Below are positions 28,901 through 38,004 of a DNA stretch of 64,000 nt, one piece after another. The translations under genes were made by a program, and so were the position numbers. The stretch is from Magnetococcales bacterium. Its GTDB lineage: Bacteria; Pseudomonadota; Magnetococcia; Magnetococcales; Magnetaquicoccaceae. The notes below the pieces were generated by a model that saw only the letters and a program-made list of their open reading frames with translations, was not told the DNA's origin and did not search any database. How positions within the stretch are numbered: the first letter of the stretch is position 1; every line of letters begins with the position of its first letter. The stretch covers positions 62,001-126,000 of the forward strand of contig JADGBT010000002.1 in the NCBI GenBank assembly GCA_015231375.1. The letters run 5' to 3'.

Positions 28901-30797
28901 GTCCCAACAGCTTGGCCGCCGCCTTGCCATCCCCAAGCTCGCGCAGACGGGTCGCGGCCCGCACCTTCTGCCGGGTCATGAGCGCCTCAACCACTTGCCG
29001 CTCCCCCTCCGGCAAATCCGGCACCTGCGACAGTTCACCATAAGCCGCCGCCGCCCGGTCAAACGCCTCCAAACGGATCAGCCGTTCCGCCTTCCACTTC
29101 AGACTCCGGATCCGCTCCGCTCCCGGAACGGCATCCACCTGCCCGATCTCATCCAAAGTGGCGACCGTCTTCTCCTCCTCGCCGTTCTCCTGATACAACT
29201 GGGCGATGCGCATCAGGGTCATGACCGCCAGCCGTTTCAGATCCGGATTGTCGTTCATCAACTCACGCAACGCGGTGATCTGTTCCGGAAACGTCCGTCC
29301 CTGCCCGGTGACGGCAATGGCCTGGGACAAAGCCAGCACGCCCCAGCGGTGCGCCTCGCCCACGGCGCGGACCACTTCCAAAAACAGCTTTTTCAGTCCG
29401 GATTCGTCCTTGAGCAGCCGATAGACCCGGCCCCGCGCGAACAGCGCCCGCACCCGGACCGATTGGTCCTGAGAATCATCCAGGACGGAGAGATGATCCA
29501 AAGCCGCCAGGGTCTCTCCGGTCAGCAGCCGCAGACGGCTCGCCTCGATCCGGGCCACGCTCTGAAGGCGCTCTTCTCCCGGCCAGCGTTTGCCGATGGA
29601 CAAGATGGCCTCCACCGCCCGATCCACCTGAACGCGCACCTCTTGCGGACCGGTACGCGTGGCCGCCTCGTGGATCGGCAAGGCCAGGGCGTGAATGGCC
29701 ACCACTCCCCCCTCCACCCCGCCAGCCCCGGCGTGACGGGCGATCACCGCGCGGGCCTTGGCATGCCAACCGGCCTCTTGCAGAAAATCCAGATATTCCA
29801 GATCAAACGCCAACCGCTCCCCGACCGGGATGCGTTCCGGGTTGGCGGAGAGGTTTTCCAGGATCAGCAGCCCCTGTTCCCGTTCTCCGGCGGCAAAATG
29901 ACGGGCCGCCGCAGCGCGGGCCTGGAAAGGATCCTGGTAGAGTTCCAAAAAAGTGGCACGATTGAGCCGATGAATCTCGCCGTCACGGGCGTCACCAAAA
30001 TAGACCCACTCGCCAGCCACCGACGGATGACGCGGCGCCAACCCTTCCGGGGTCAGACGATACCACTCCGACAGCCCTTTTCCAGGCTGGAAACGGGCCA
30101 TCCACAGGCCCGAACGGGTGTCATCTTCCGGGGAAAAGCGGGTGAAGAACAGCCGGTCCGGTGGCACGAACCGGGGTTCCCGATCCCACTCCGGCCCTGC
30201 TGTCAACGGTTTGATCTCCGTGGGAGCGGTGGCGCTCAAGGCCACCAGCCTGCCCTCTTTGGAACAGATCAGCCACGTCTGCGGCCCCTGGGCGCAGGAG
30301 GAGACCCCTTCCACCCAGAGCGTGGCCTCCTGCTTGCCAAGCTCCCGGCGCATGACGGCCATGGGATGATCGCCACTGGCCTGACGGGTGTACAAAAACG
30401 CGGAGCCATCCGGACTCCACACCGGGGAGTTCTCCCCAAAAGCGCGATCCGTGAGGGTCTGTCCCGTGCCTTTTTCCAGATCCGACAGATGGATGTCGCC
30501 CCGAGGATCGGTTGCGTGGGACACGTGCAGCAGCCACCGGCCCGACGGATCGAGACTCGGCTCGGTGTCGGCGGCAGGATGATCGGTCAGGGGTCGGGGG
30601 ACGGCGGCAGGGCCTGCGGACAGATCCTGGATCCAAAGATCCCGGTTGCCGCTGCGATTGGAGACGAACACGAGCTGTCGCCCATCGGCGCTGACCGATG
30701 GCGCAAAATCGAAATCCGGATGGACGATCACGGGTTCGGCGCCGACCCCGTGGGCCCACCCCAACAAAAGACAGACAACAAGGGTCAGGGGACGCAT
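22929..30797 (-). CDS. Secreted 2,622-residue TPR/CHAT protein with N-terminal propeller and a degenerate second CHAT domain
   Basis: The ATG at 30795-30797 opens a signal peptide (MRPLTLVVCLLLGWAHGVGA), so the protein is exported. Residues about 25-290 resemble a TolB/PD40 beta-propeller (SVSADGRQLVFVSNRSGNRD, ENSPVWSPDGSAFLYT). Many TPR-like helices follow (about 290-1300), interrupted by a Thr/Ala/Pro-rich linker near 900. Residues about 1400-1655 look like a CHAT fold without catalytic residues. A second TPR array (about 1680-2190) leads to a C-terminal CHAT protease (about 2300-2622) with IIHIAAHGEF (His2480) and LSACQTGLG (Cys2536). CHAT domains are caspase-like cysteine peptidases. A TTG four codons upstream is the only alternative start. 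Substrate and role are unknown. Confidence 0.85.
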   Translation of the reverse strand: MRPLTLVVCLLLGWAHGVGAEPVIVHPDFDFAPSVSADGRQLVFVSNRSGNRDLWIQDLSAGPAAVPRPLTDHPAADTEPSLDPSGRWLLHVSHATDPRGDIHLSDLEKGTGQTLTDRAFGENSPVWSPDGSAFLYTRQASGDHPMAVMRRELGKQEATLWVEGVSSCAQGPQTWLICSKEGRLVALSATAPTEIKPLTAGPEWDREPRFVPPDRLFFTRFSPEDDTRSGLWMARFQPGKGLSEWYRLTPEGLAPRHPSVAGEWVYFGDARDGEIHRLNRATFLELYQDPFQARAAAARHFAAGEREQGLLILENLSANPERIPVGERLAFDLEYLDFLQEAGWHAKARAVIARHAGAGGVEGGVVAIHALALPIHEAATRTGPQEVRVQVDRAVEAILSIGKRWPGEERLQSVARIEASRLRLLTGETLAALDHLSVLDDSQDQSVRVRALFARGRVYRLLKDESGLKKLFLEVVRAVGEAHRWGVLALSQAIAVTGQGRTFPEQITALRELMNDNPDLKRLAVMTLMRIAQLYQENGEEEKTVATLDEIGQVDAVPGAERIRSLKWKAERLIRLEAFDRAAAAYGELSQVPDLPEGERQVVEALMTRQKVRAATRLRELGDGKAAAKLLGRILADHPDSVDAHREYIATKVQLGALKEMVSHYEKWLGERPNDPLRLYAQALTLSYLDPPDYPRLIALLERVVAQSPRVAFYHQTLAWLHEGFEVTGKGGRGHLEQAAKGYQAALRLTDAPTAPQEEANLLLNLGNVFFAMNNHGEAYRYFQRWTQRKRPLSDPLAHALLHRKLAESAFKTDRTAEAIVLYRKALDVLPEDQPVLRIEVQERLALAFQAMGEHASAATWFSKAMEGNLALNKTENLALLQRNIAVNLHQAARPATTTTTPTAGVATPTATTATNTAAPVSSVSSVPAALTAPLVDRGALREALASYLKSLELLAEHGKRDRPAGKGFFSLVFSLGENGSQAALGFDRSGEEKLLFSFVSTVYDALEEPEAALEFLQKKWALLPESVDPDAGQQTERAVLANRIGVLQYRLGQRAQAMEQTLASLELTESLKVNFGNRVNWYNLSKIAVEMLAAGEPVDPEWIGRLADRVQTAGWERSDPRSGFYTLANAAFLLVQLPETLEPGRGGGEERRWSAWHRRLELKSLADSFYRRAEALLTTGSSFTSRELWTNLIRIKLNRLVIATAAEKTGEAARLKQEITQWAALGLSETGWILEWLDAEEVRDPVERGKRLQAATRSALALPAPLQAPGAGRSQNLFLEPLVRSQVEHFLERREVAAAFAVSERLDRHRLALLLQDRLGREFFLNGLGEAREEISVLLSDLELALGARSAERIAAADQALHQALEGVRASRPLAVSWLSPAEPMALAASALRGNRPYLKWVAGRAGGHLFLVTGEEVLHATVSSGGEWTGGDRRLPERLAQAELVHLSAPEGVDARGVLAGWLPAGRPLVHLHTLYDLLTDSPRQGLFHSRVAVTGEAGDTLTGIAAGMPIQALPLAVGLGQDPVAQLATAHVLLARLPVSGLALPVGSRDRVTEKVALEKLDLSEGHTALLVTGAGVAGSGEQTMLDAAFRHGGFAHVIQVDAGEPWPVVERVWRGYLSRLGGRASALFALEEAWKETGEKRPNPFRFSGIVGLDAEQAKERAVGLYEEEVAEAVSLQQSGELAGAVRRVENALALMKRAGRMDHFARLTGFAVETLFKLEEYQRAVIHQERLVAEWGTGGQDPAGLAQAHYTLGVLWSRLERYEPAIAQLEAAIRMWQQTGGDGGKLAEGVATLGIVQENRGDHEQALNRFGHAFELSRQHGDKRAMAEQHLRMGRIHHVRLSRHAKAREHFEQALALFQETDDPEGQTRALLDIGLTEEALGNFVQAEAHYRQGRERAEALDAPLLMATAALRLANTAWFQGEYQAAFQGLNEADGLAKRAKDIPLAIMIANTRGLVYWTLNEHDKALLHLDKAVELAEREKIPSELASSLNNKGLILRETGRLDEALQRFRQALQIDEGLKSRWGLGYDHRNIGLVLMRQGKLKEAEAGFVLAESISREIGDVVNQAKALLALGQVKRALEQWSESARFFGQARELATRHVIREVQWRAMAAEAGLLARQGRGEEAIRAYDAAIQVVERMRASLKIDALRNSFQEDKQELYRDIIVLLVDQGREREAFDYLERFRARNFIDLLANQKIDLRRKEDETALRRVNGLFQELETLARELAAKSGSDPASQERYRKKQAEAEEAQLELQQRNPELSGFVSVHPITLDRFEKLLEPGVGVLAYLLTGKEIFIWMTRSTGTVFKRVAADGQTVNETIRRYRDGMQNLEPVERVMTRLHEWLIQPMAESLRDVRYLGIIPHESLHFLAFAALRGADGGVLVERYPLFYSPSASAMEYAFGKRSRPSGKKRVLAVGNPDLGDLNFDLPLAEFEADSIRWSFPDGESLKGKKATKRWILDHISQYGIIHIAAHGEFQNINPLFSSLWLAAGEGEKDKAGKAGDPESGRLTVKEIFSLDIKADLVTLSACQTGLGQLRGSEMIGLNRAFLYAGTQSLISSLWRVDDLSTSVLMKHFYRNYTHMNKADSLRQAQLMVKQNFPHPANWAGFNLLGDYR

Positions 30798-30956
30798 GAC
30801 GATACCCAAGACTCCCCAGGCTGTTCACGAACGAACGGAGATGGCCTCACCATGGCGGCAAAAATGGCCCACTGCGAGGAGTATACAAGGTTCCGGGCCT
30901 AAAGAGGAGGAAACACACCCCGGAAAACCCCAAAAAATCAGCCTTTTTCTTTCAGC

Positions 30957-32105
30957 CTATTCCATCAGCGCCGGAACGGCGGACTCCGGGGAACCTGCGG
31001 GCAGCGTGACGATCACCGAAGTCTCTCCGGCCTGGCTGGCATCCAGTTCCATGCCACCCCCCTGAGTCTTGGCCGCCAACCACGCGGAATAGGTGCCCAA
31101 TCCGCTGCCGTGAGGCTTGCCGGTGACGTATTTGTCAAAAAAGTGGGGCCGGATCGTCACAGGTACCTCGCCAGGGTTGGTGATGCGGATCCGGCCCAGA
31201 CCCTCGGCAAACGACAACTGAATCCGGACCTGTCCGTGATAGCTGGAGGCCTCGATGGCATTCAAGAACAGGTTGTAGAATACCGAATAACACAGCATCT
31301 TCTCGCCCAGAACAAAAAACGCTTCCGGCGGTCCGTCCTGATCCGGCCTCTCGAAAAGAATCTTGATGCGCTTGGACTGGATGTGTTTCTCCAGACCGCC
31401 GACGATGTGTTTCAATGTTTCCAGCAGATCGAAATGTTCCGCCTGCAACTTGTAGGTATTGTTCTCCATCTTGTACATATCAAGGGACTTGTTGATCATG
31501 TCCAACATGATATAACCGCTGCGTTCGATCAGTTTGAGCAGATTGCGTTGCGATTCGGTGTAATTGTCATCCAGAAGCATGATTTCCGGCAGTCCCAGGA
31601 TGCCGGACAAAGGCCCTTTCATGTCGTGACGGGAGATGCGCTCCATGTCCTCGCGGATCTTCAGGGCCTGCTCCAACTCCTCGTTCTTGCGGCGCAAATC
31701 CTCTCTGGCGCGCTGATGGGCAATGGTGTTGCGGCACCGGACCAGCACCACCGACGCGCTGCTGGGTTTGCGGATGAAATCCACCGCGCCGAGTTGCAAT
31801 CCCACGGTCTCGTCATCCTGGGTATCCTTGCAAGTCAGAAAGATCACCGGAATCCGCGCGGTTTCCGGATCGGACTTCAACCGGCGGCACACCTCGTAGC
31901 CGTCCATCTCGGGCATCAACACGTCCAACAGAATCAGATCCACCCCACCGGCGGCCGCAATCTGACAGGCCACATCCCCCCGGATCGCCACCTTGACCGC
32001 AAACAGTTGATCCAACGCCGACTTGATCACCTTGATCTGATCCGGCTGATCATCCACCAGCAAAATGGTCCCTTCCTTGGCACTGGGGGCACGCGACGCG
32101 CTCAT
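30957..32105 (-). CDS. Receiver-histidine kinase (reversed hybrid architecture)
   Basis: A 382-residue soluble protein. An N-terminal receiver domain (about 12-125) shows [13 protein letters not shown], the phospho-acceptor in [24 protein letters not shown] and the lysine in FIRKPSS. A coiled linker leads to the HisKA helix [20 protein letters not shown], then a HATPase domain with [12 protein letters not shown] and the glycine box [27 protein letters not shown] precedes that box, as in the kinase at 7187. The ATG overlaps the stop of the upstream hybrid kinase (ATGA), so the two are co-translated. It may receive phosphate from that kinase's HPt domain. Confidence 0.88.
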   Translation of the reverse strand: MSASRAPSAKEGTILLVDDQPDQIKVIKSALDQLFAVKVAIRGDVACQIAAAGGVDLILLDVLMPEMDGYEVCRRLKSDPETARIPVIFLTCKDTQDDETVGLQLGAVDFIRKPSSASVVLVRCRNTIAHQRAREDLRRKNEELEQALKIREDMERISRHDMKGPLSGILGLPEIMLLDDNYTESQRNLLKLIERSGYIMLDMINKSLDMYKMENNTYKLQAEHFDLLETLKHIVGGLEKHIQSKRIKILFERPDQDGPPEAFFVLGEKMLCYSVFYNLFLNAIEASSYHGQVRIQLSFAEGLGRIRITNPGEVPVTIRPHFFDKYVTGKPHGSGLGTYSAWLAAKTQGGGMELDASQAGETSVIVTLPAGSPESAVPALME

Positions 32106-35100
32106 GGTCTCTCCTCCGTCTCCAAATCCACAGCCAAACCCACGGTTTCGGCCCATGCCAACAAGGTCCGCAACGCGGCCTGATAGTCATAGCCATCCAG
32201 AAGATCTTTCAGGGTCCGCAACGCCTCGCGATCCGCGCCACTTCTCACCAAGGGACGCATCTGCCCGATGACCGCTTCCGCATCCGAATCGAACGCCCGC
32301 AACAGTCGTTCGGCCCGCCTGAACAAAGGCAACAAGGCCGCCGTGTCCGTGATTCCCTCTTCCCCCGCGCCCTCCGCCTCCACCGGTTGTCCTCCGACAG
32401 CCCCTCCGATGGTGACCAGCACCCCTTCCAGCCTGCGGGAGACCTCCTCCAGCAAGGCGGACATGGCCCCCCCGTCCTCCTCTCCGTGCGCGGCATGCTC
32501 CACCGCCTGAGCCGCCACACTCAACTCCGACGCGCCGATGGTGGCGGCAATCCCCTTGAGCGTATGGGCCGCGCGCTCCAACTGCGACCGGTCCCCCAAC
32601 TCCCAGAACGATGCCATCAAACGGCACACGTCCTTTTGATTGTGGACAAAACGGGCCAGAATGTCCAAGTACAATGCCGTATTGCCCCCCATAATCTTCA
32701 GAGCGGCCTCGGTGTCCAGACCCGGCAAATCCGGTAAAGAAGGCAAATCATGTAGATCGTTCGACCCACTCTCCGCACGGACAACCAACGCCAAATCATC
32801 CGACTCCGCGCGCCGACGGGCCGGATCGGGATGGATCCAGCGGGCCACCAGGGCATACAAAACCCTGGGCTCCACCGGTTTGGCGAGATAATCGTTCATG
32901 CCCGCCGCCAGACAGGCGTCCCGATCCTGTACCAGGGCATTGGCGGTCATGGCGATGATGGGAATGTCCGCCCCCCACCCCCCCTGACGACGAATCGCCC
33001 GCGTGGCATCCAGACCATCCATCACCGGCATGTGCAAATCCATCAAAACGCCGTCGAAATGCTCGCGCGCCACCCGTTCCACCGCCTGTTGACCATTCTC
33101 CACCACGGTCAAGGTCACCCCCACCTGGGCCAACAACTCCCGGGCCACCTGCTGGTTGATCTCGTTGTCTTCGGCCAGCAGCAGATGGGCGCCGACCACC
33201 GGTTGCATCAAACGCTGATCCGCCTGATTCAATAAATCCCGCCCCGAATCCGGCGCATGCCCAAAGGCGCGCAGAATGGAATCGATCAGCCCGGAGCGGT
33301 TGACCGGCTTGACCAGAAAACCATCCAGGGTCACGTTCTCCTCGGTGCGCAGAAAATGCTGCTCACACCCGTGGGAGGTGACCAGAATCACCCGTGGCAT
33401 GACGCGCGCCACGCCTTCTGCCTGCCGGATCCGGCGGGCCACCTCCATGCCATCCCTCTGCGGCAGGGTCATATCCAACATCACCAGCCCGAAAGGCTCC
33501 GCGACCTGCTCCGCCCGGATCAAGGTCTCCAAAGCCAACGCGCCATCGCCCACCGCCGTGACCCGAAACGCCAAGGATTCCAGACACGCACTCAAAATAT
33601 CACGGGCACCCGCGTTGTCATCGACCACCAGAACCCGCAAGCCCGCCAACTCCCCGATCAGCGGCGACACGGGTTCGGCCATCCGCTCCGAGCGGCCGAA
33701 CGGCACGGTACACAAAAAGCGGCTGCCCACTCCCAAGGTGCTTTCCACCCGGATTTCACCCCGCATCATCTCCACCAGACGCCGGGAGATGGCCAATCCC
33801 AATCCGGTGCCGCCATGCTTGCGGGTGGTGGAGGTATCCGCCTGACTGAACTCCTTGAACAATTTTTCCATCTGTTGCGGCGTCATGCCGATGCCGGTAT
33901 CCCGCACCGAAAACTGGATGACCACCTCGCGATCGCGCTCTTCGACCACCCGCGTGGCGATCGCCACCTCGCCTGTTTCGGTGAACTTGACCGCATTGTT
34001 GGCCAGATTGGTCAGAATCTGCCCCAGACGCAACGGATCCCCCACCACATGGGACGGCGCCTTCAGATCCCCGTCCAGCAACAACTCCAGATCACTCTCC
34101 ATGGTCTTCACCGTGATCATGGCCACCACCCCGTCGAGCACGTCATCCAGGGCGAACTCCACCTGCTCCATCTCCAACTTGCCCGCCTCGATCTTGGAAA
34201 AATCGAGAATGTCGTTGATCAGGCGCAACAGGGAGTTGGCGGCATTGTGAACCTTGAACAGATAATCTTGTTGCTTGCCGGTCAATTCGGTCTGAAGACA
34301 CAAATGGCTCAAACCGATGATGGCGTTCATGGGGGTACGAATTTCATGGCTCATGTTGGCCAGAAACACACTCTTGGCCTGGGTGGCCAGTTCGGCGTTC
34401 TTCTTGGCCAGCGCCAACTCCTCTTCCTGCTGACACCGAATGATCAAGCCCGCCAGGGTGTTGACGATGGGTTGCAACAACAGCTTGTCGTCATCGGTAA
34501 AGTGATAACCGGCATCCACCCGCAGATTGAGCACGCCGATCAACCGCTCTCCGCCCAGAATCGGCAGACAATAATCCCCATGGTCGGTGATGCCGTAATA
34601 GGTGATCTCGTGCCCCTCATCCAGATGGGGCGAGTAGACCGGCAGACGGGTCTTGGCCGCCTTGCCGCACAGACAATACCCCAGCGGAACACGGGCGCAC
34701 CGCTCCTGGAGCGGTTCCGGCTGACCGCGCTGGGCCGCCAGATACAGTTCCTGACGCCCTTCATCCCACAAAAAGATCGCCCCCCGAATCTGACACCCCA
34801 GCCAGGGGATGGAGGTGATGAGAAAAATGGCCTCGTCGAGATGTTCCTTCAGGGACAAGGAGTCCAGGGAATCCATCAACAACCGGTTGATGATGGCGCG
34901 AATCTTCCCCTGCTGTTCCAGATATTCATTGTGCTGGGAGAGCTGTTTGGTCTGATCCAGCAACTGCTTGAGCAGGGCGTACTGCTTCCGGTTGTTGTTC
35001 CGGACCACATCCCGTTCCGCGACCACGGCATCGTAGCGCTCCTCCGCAGCCTTTTGATCCTTGTCGCGCCGTCCCTTGAGCAGATGCAGCAGCCCCAGCC

Positions 35101-35413
35101 CCACCATCCAGACCAGCAGATGCACCGCCCCGCTCTTGAATCTCCACGCCTCCAGCGTCGCAACCCGGACTGCGGACGCCGACGCCAAACCGTTGGCATG
35201 CTCCCCATGCGGATGTGTCAGGGAAACGGGCATCAGGCCGTCGATGGTACGCAGATTCCAGGCCCAGAACCCCAAAAGCAGCAGCGTCCATAAAAAGAAA
35301 GGCAGTATTCCATGACGCTGGATTGCCAACCAATATCTCTTCAAGGGGCGTTTTCCACATCGGATGAAAGTCAAATCGCGCCGGAGCCGGAAAAACCCCT
35401 GCGAGTCAGTCAC
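32102..35413 (-). CDS. Hybrid sensor kinase: TM-GAF-HisKA-HATPase-REC-REC-HPt
   Basis: A 1,103-residue membrane-bound phosphorelay kinase. Two hydrophobic segments (about 33-52 and 97-112) bracket a short periplasmic part, and a coiled coil follows. A GAF domain (about 185-320) contains [10 protein letters not shown] and HGDYCLPI. HisKA has [19 protein letters not shown] with His356, and the ATPase domain has [12 protein letters not shown] and [16 protein letters not shown]. The two receivers contain [13 protein letters not shown] and [15 protein letters not shown]-terminal HPt carries [13 protein letters not shown]. The start is a GTG preceded by GGTGGAG. It has every element of a BarA-like relay and is overlapped by the receiver-kinase downstream. 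Confidence 0.9.
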   Translation of the reverse strand: MTDSQGFFRLRRDLTFIRCGKRPLKRYWLAIQRHGILPFFLWTLLLLGFWAWNLRTIDGLMPVSLTHPHGEHANGLASASAVRVATLEAWRFKSGAVHLLVWMVGLGLLHLLKGRRDKDQKAAEERYDAVVAERDVVRNNNRKQYALLKQLLDQTKQLSQHNEYLEQQGKIRAIINRLLMDSLDSLSLKEHLDEAIFLITSIPWLGCQIRGAIFLWDEGRQELYLAAQRGQPEPLQERCARVPLGYCLCGKAAKTRLPVYSPHLDEGHEITYYGITDHGDYCLPILGGERLIGVLNLRVDAGYHFTDDDKLLLQPIVNTLAGLIIRCQQEEELALAKKNAELATQAKSVFLANMSHEIRTPMNAIIGLSHLCLQTELTGKQQDYLFKVHNAANSLLRLINDILDFSKIEAGKLEMEQVEFALDDVLDGVVAMITVKTMESDLELLLDGDLKAPSHVVGDPLRLGQILTNLANNAVKFTETGEVAIATRVVEERDREVVIQFSVRDTGIGMTPQQMEKLFKEFSQADTSTTRKHGGTGLGLAISRRLVEMMRGEIRVESTLGVGSRFLCTVPFGRSERMAEPVSPLIGELAGLRVLVVDDNAGARDILSACLESLAFRVTAVGDGALALETLIRAEQVAEPFGLVMLDMTLPQRDGMEVARRIRQAEGVARVMPRVILVTSHGCEQHFLRTEENVTLDGFLVKPVNRSGLIDSILRAFGHAPDSGRDLLNQADQRLMQPVVGAHLLLAEDNEINQQVARELLAQVGVTLTVVENGQQAVERVAREHFDGVLMDLHMPVMDGLDATRAIRRQGGWGADIPIIAMTANALVQDRDACLAAGMNDYLAKPVEPRVLYALVARWIHPDPARRRAESDDLALVVRAESGSNDLHDLPSLPDLPGLDTEAALKIMGGNTALYLDILARFVHNQKDVCRLMASFWELGDRSQLERAAHTLKGIAATIGASELSVAAQAVEHAAHGEEDGGAMSALLEEVSRRLEGVLVTIGGAVGGQPVEAEGAGEEGITDTAALLPLFRRAERLLRAFDSDAEAVIGQMRPLVRSGADREALRTLKDLLDGYDYQAALRTLLAWAETVGLAVDLETEERP

Positions 35414-35592
35414 GCTCCACCCCCCCGAAACCGCTCAGCCGGGGGCGGACATCACCATGAAACGCCATACGCCCGAGGTCAAGTGTAAAACGCCCAAACC
35501 GCTACAAACGAACGTTCATGATCTTGAAAAACATCCCGAAATCCGCCAAGATTGCACTCTCGCCCTCCACCCGGTTTTCCAAGGCTGCCGCC

Positions 35593-36360
35593 ATGAATCT
35601 GGCCGATCGCATCATTCTCGTCACCCGCCCGGAACCGGGAGCCAGCGAAAGCGCGCGACTGATCGCCCGTCACGGTGGCGTGCCGCTGCTGGCGCCGGTG
35701 ATGACCATCCAACCGATGGCCGATCCTCTGCCTTTTCAACACGCCATGGCCACCCTGGACCGGTTCGACGCGGTGCTGCTCACCAGCGCCAACGGCGCCC
35801 GCGCTTTTGTCGCGGCCCTGCCGGAAGGAGTCACGCCACCGCCCCTGTTCGCCGTGGGCCACAAGACCGCCCGCCTGCTGACAAACCGGGGATGGACGCC
35901 ACAGGTGCCGGAACGGCCCATGGGAGGAGAATCGCTGGGAAAAACCGTGCTGGAACGGTTTCCCGCAGCGCGGTCGTTTTTGTTTCCCCGGGCCGAGGAG
36001 GGGCGCGAGGAGTTGATCGGCGTGCTGGAGCAGGCCGGCAAGCAGGTCGCAACCATTCCGGTCTACCGCAGCGTGCCGGTGGAGCGACTCCCCGCAGCGA
36101 TTCTCCAGCGACTGCCGGAGGTGGATGCCCTGCCTTTTTTCAGTCCCCGCACGGCGGAGCTGTTTTTGGATCTGCTGCCGCAAGGTCCAGCGAGTCTGCC
36201 GGAAACCGCCGTGATCGCGGCCTTGAGTCCCCTCACCGCCGAGGCGTTGTCGCGACGGGGGGTACGGGTGGATCTGACCGCCACCGGCAGCGATGGAGAG
36301 GGGATGATCCGCGCCTTGATCGACTATTGGTCCAGATGGTCGAACGCCCCGGCTTCGTAA
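35593..36360 (+). CDS. hemD: Uroporphyrinogen-III synthase
   Basis: A 255-residue enzyme that cyclises hydroxymethylbilane with ring-D inversion. The family is poorly conserved, but ILVTRPEPGASESARLIARH, DAVLLTSANGARAF, FAVGHKTARLL, FPRAEEGREELIGVLEQAG, YRSVP and LPFFSPRTAELFLDLL match in order. The ATG is preferred over one 25 codons upstream because similarity starts at LADRIILVTRP. It is separate from hemC in this window and its last 37 bases overlap the convergent HD-GYP gene. Confidence 0.88.
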   Translation: MNLADRIILVTRPEPGASESARLIARHGGVPLLAPVMTIQPMADPLPFQHAMATLDRFDAVLLTSANGARAFVAALPEGVTPPPLFAVGHKTARLLTNRGWTPQVPERPMGGESLGKTVLERFPAARSFLFPRAEEGREELIGVLEQAGKQVATIPVYRSVPVERLPAAILQRLPEVDALPFFSPRTAELFLDLLPQGPASLPETAVIAALSPLTAEALSRRGVRVDLTATGSDGEGMIRALIDYWSRWSNAPAS

Positions 36361-37823
36361 AGCCGACCGAAAGCCGCGACCACCGCCGGATCAAAGCTGG
36401 TTCCCGACAGGCGCCGGATCTCCGCCACCGCGTCCGCCACACTCCAGGAACGCTTGTAGGGTCGGCAATGGACCAAAGCGTCGAACACATCCACCACCGA
36501 GACAATCCGGGCCGCCAACGGAATCGCTTCGCCGCGCAACCCTTCGGGATAGCCGTTGCCGTCCCACTTCTCATGGTGATACATGGCGATCTGACGGGCC
36601 AGACGAAAATTCTTCTCGTCTTTGATGATCAGGCCGCCGATGCTGGGATGGGTGGCGATTTCGTTGAACTCGGCTCGATCCAGAGGGCCGGGTTTGTTGA
36701 GAATCCGGTCCGGAATGCCGATCTTGCCGATATCGTGCAGTTGACTGGCCTCGGCGTACAGTTCGGCGGTTGCGGGGGGCAATCCCAAGGCCAAGGAGAG
36801 CTGCCGGGTGAGGGTGACGATGCGCTGGATATGCTCTCCGGTGTGGATATCCTTGGCTTCCGCCGCCTCGGAAAGCATCTGGATGGCCGAAGCGTGGGCC
36901 TCGCGCAACTCCAGTTGCACCCGCAACGACTGCAAGGCCACGCACACCTGACCGGTGAAAATCCGCAACAAATGCACCGCCAAGGGATCCAGCGCCTGAC
37001 CGTGTTCCAGATAGAGCATGCCGATATCCTCGTTGCGAATCCGCAACGGGATGGTCGTCTCTTTGGCGGAGATGTTCTCTTGCACCGGGGGGATGGTCTT
37101 TTCCAGACGGGCCTGACCGACTGCGGCCTTGATGGTGATCTCGTCTTTGTTGAACATGGCCAGAAAGCCGTTGGCAATGCGCACCGAACTATGCTCCCCC
37201 AGATGGCACAATCCCAGAATCTGGGTGAACACCCCGGAATAAAACGCCTCGAAGGAGTCCAGCGGATGCAGGTACATCTGTGGCGCGGCCCCCAGGATGG
37301 TCTCCAATCCGTGACGCGCCAGATCGATGGTGGTCAGATCCCGGTAGGATTTCAAGGCGGAGCGCACGGTGGTGTAGAGCTTCTGCGCCGACAGCTCGCT
37401 TTTTTCCTTGTAATCGTCGATATCGAAATGATCGATCACGTAGCGTTCCGGCGCCAGACCCGGCTGACCGGTCCGGATCACCAGCCGGATCCGCTGATCC
37501 CGCAAGGTTTCGCGGATGAAACGCACCAGTTGCAAACCGGCGTCATCGCTTTCCATCACCACATCGATCAATCCCAGGGCAAACCCCGGCGTGTTGCGGA
37601 GAATCTCCTGCGCCTGGGCGGCGGATGCGGCGGAAACCAGGGAGAGGGCTCGTCCCCCAAAAGAGAAATGGCGCAAATTCAAACGCGTGATCGCGATCAC
37701 ATCCGGATCGTCATCCACCACCAGCACCAGCCAGGGAGGCGGACCCGGCTCTTCTGCGGAGAGGTCTGCGGAGAGGGAGGTGGTCTTGCCCTTGAGTTGC
37801 AGGATTCGCTTTTCGGCGTTCAT
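36324..37823 (-). CDS. Response regulator with DUF3369 and HD-GYP phosphodiesterase domain
   Basis: A 499-residue soluble protein. The N-terminal receiver (about 30-160) has LVLVVDDDPDVIAITR, LIDVVMESDDAG and a DYKEKSEL lysine region. The middle (about 165-310) matches the DUF3369 GAF-like insert. The C-terminal HD-GYP domain (about 315-490) has HTGEHIQRI, the metal motif LHDIGKIGIPDRILNKPG, HHEKWDGNGYPEGL (the GYP motif) and SVVDVFDALVHCRPYK. It should hydrolyse cyclic-di-GMP. The adjacent sensor kinase at 38005 may be its input. The convergent hemD end overlaps its 3' end by 37 bases. Confidence 0.93.
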   Translation of the reverse strand: MNAEKRILQLKGKTTSLSADLSAEEPGPPPWLVLVVDDDPDVIAITRLNLRHFSFGGRALSLVSAASAAQAQEILRNTPGFALGLIDVVMESDDAGLQLVRFIRETLRDQRIRLVIRTGQPGLAPERYVIDHFDIDDYKEKSELSAQKLYTTVRSALKSYRDLTTIDLARHGLETILGAAPQMYLHPLDSFEAFYSGVFTQILGLCHLGEHSSVRIANGFLAMFNKDEITIKAAVGQARLEKTIPPVQENISAKETTIPLRIRNEDIGMLYLEHGQALDPLAVHLLRIFTGQVCVALQSLRVQLELREAHASAIQMLSEAAEAKDIHTGEHIQRIVTLTRQLSLALGLPPATAELYAEASQLHDIGKIGIPDRILNKPGPLDRAEFNEIATHPSIGGLIIKDEKNFRLARQIAMYHHEKWDGNGYPEGLRGEAIPLAARIVSVVDVFDALVHCRPYKRSWSVADAVAEIRRLSGTSFDPAVVAAFGRLYEAGAFDHLDQ

Positions 37824-38004
37824 GACGTGGCACCGGAGGACAGAGGAAAAGTCACATTCTGTAACGAAATCCTAACCAATCCCGCCAATGCCGTCAATTT
37901 CAATTTTCAATTCAGTCCAAAATAAAACATATACCCCTGCGACCGCGATAAAAACAGAATCATCTCCAGTCGCAAACCGGCAGACATCGCCGCCGATCCC
38001 CTCC

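Noticed and set aside
23000-30797. TPR-CHAT as part of a type III-E CRISPR (Craspase) system
   Set aside because: No gRAMP, Cas1/Cas2 or repeat array is present in the window, and the protein has a signal peptide, which does not fit a cytoplasmic partner.
30880-30885. TATACT as a promoter -10 box for the CHAT giant
   Set aside because: The -10 on the minus strand is good but no acceptable -35 is found at 16-18 bases, so it is not listed.
27324-30902. Second long plus-strand frame (about 1,190 codons) opposite the CHAT giant
   Set aside because: Same shadow effect; the minus strand has signal peptide, propeller and TPR motifs.
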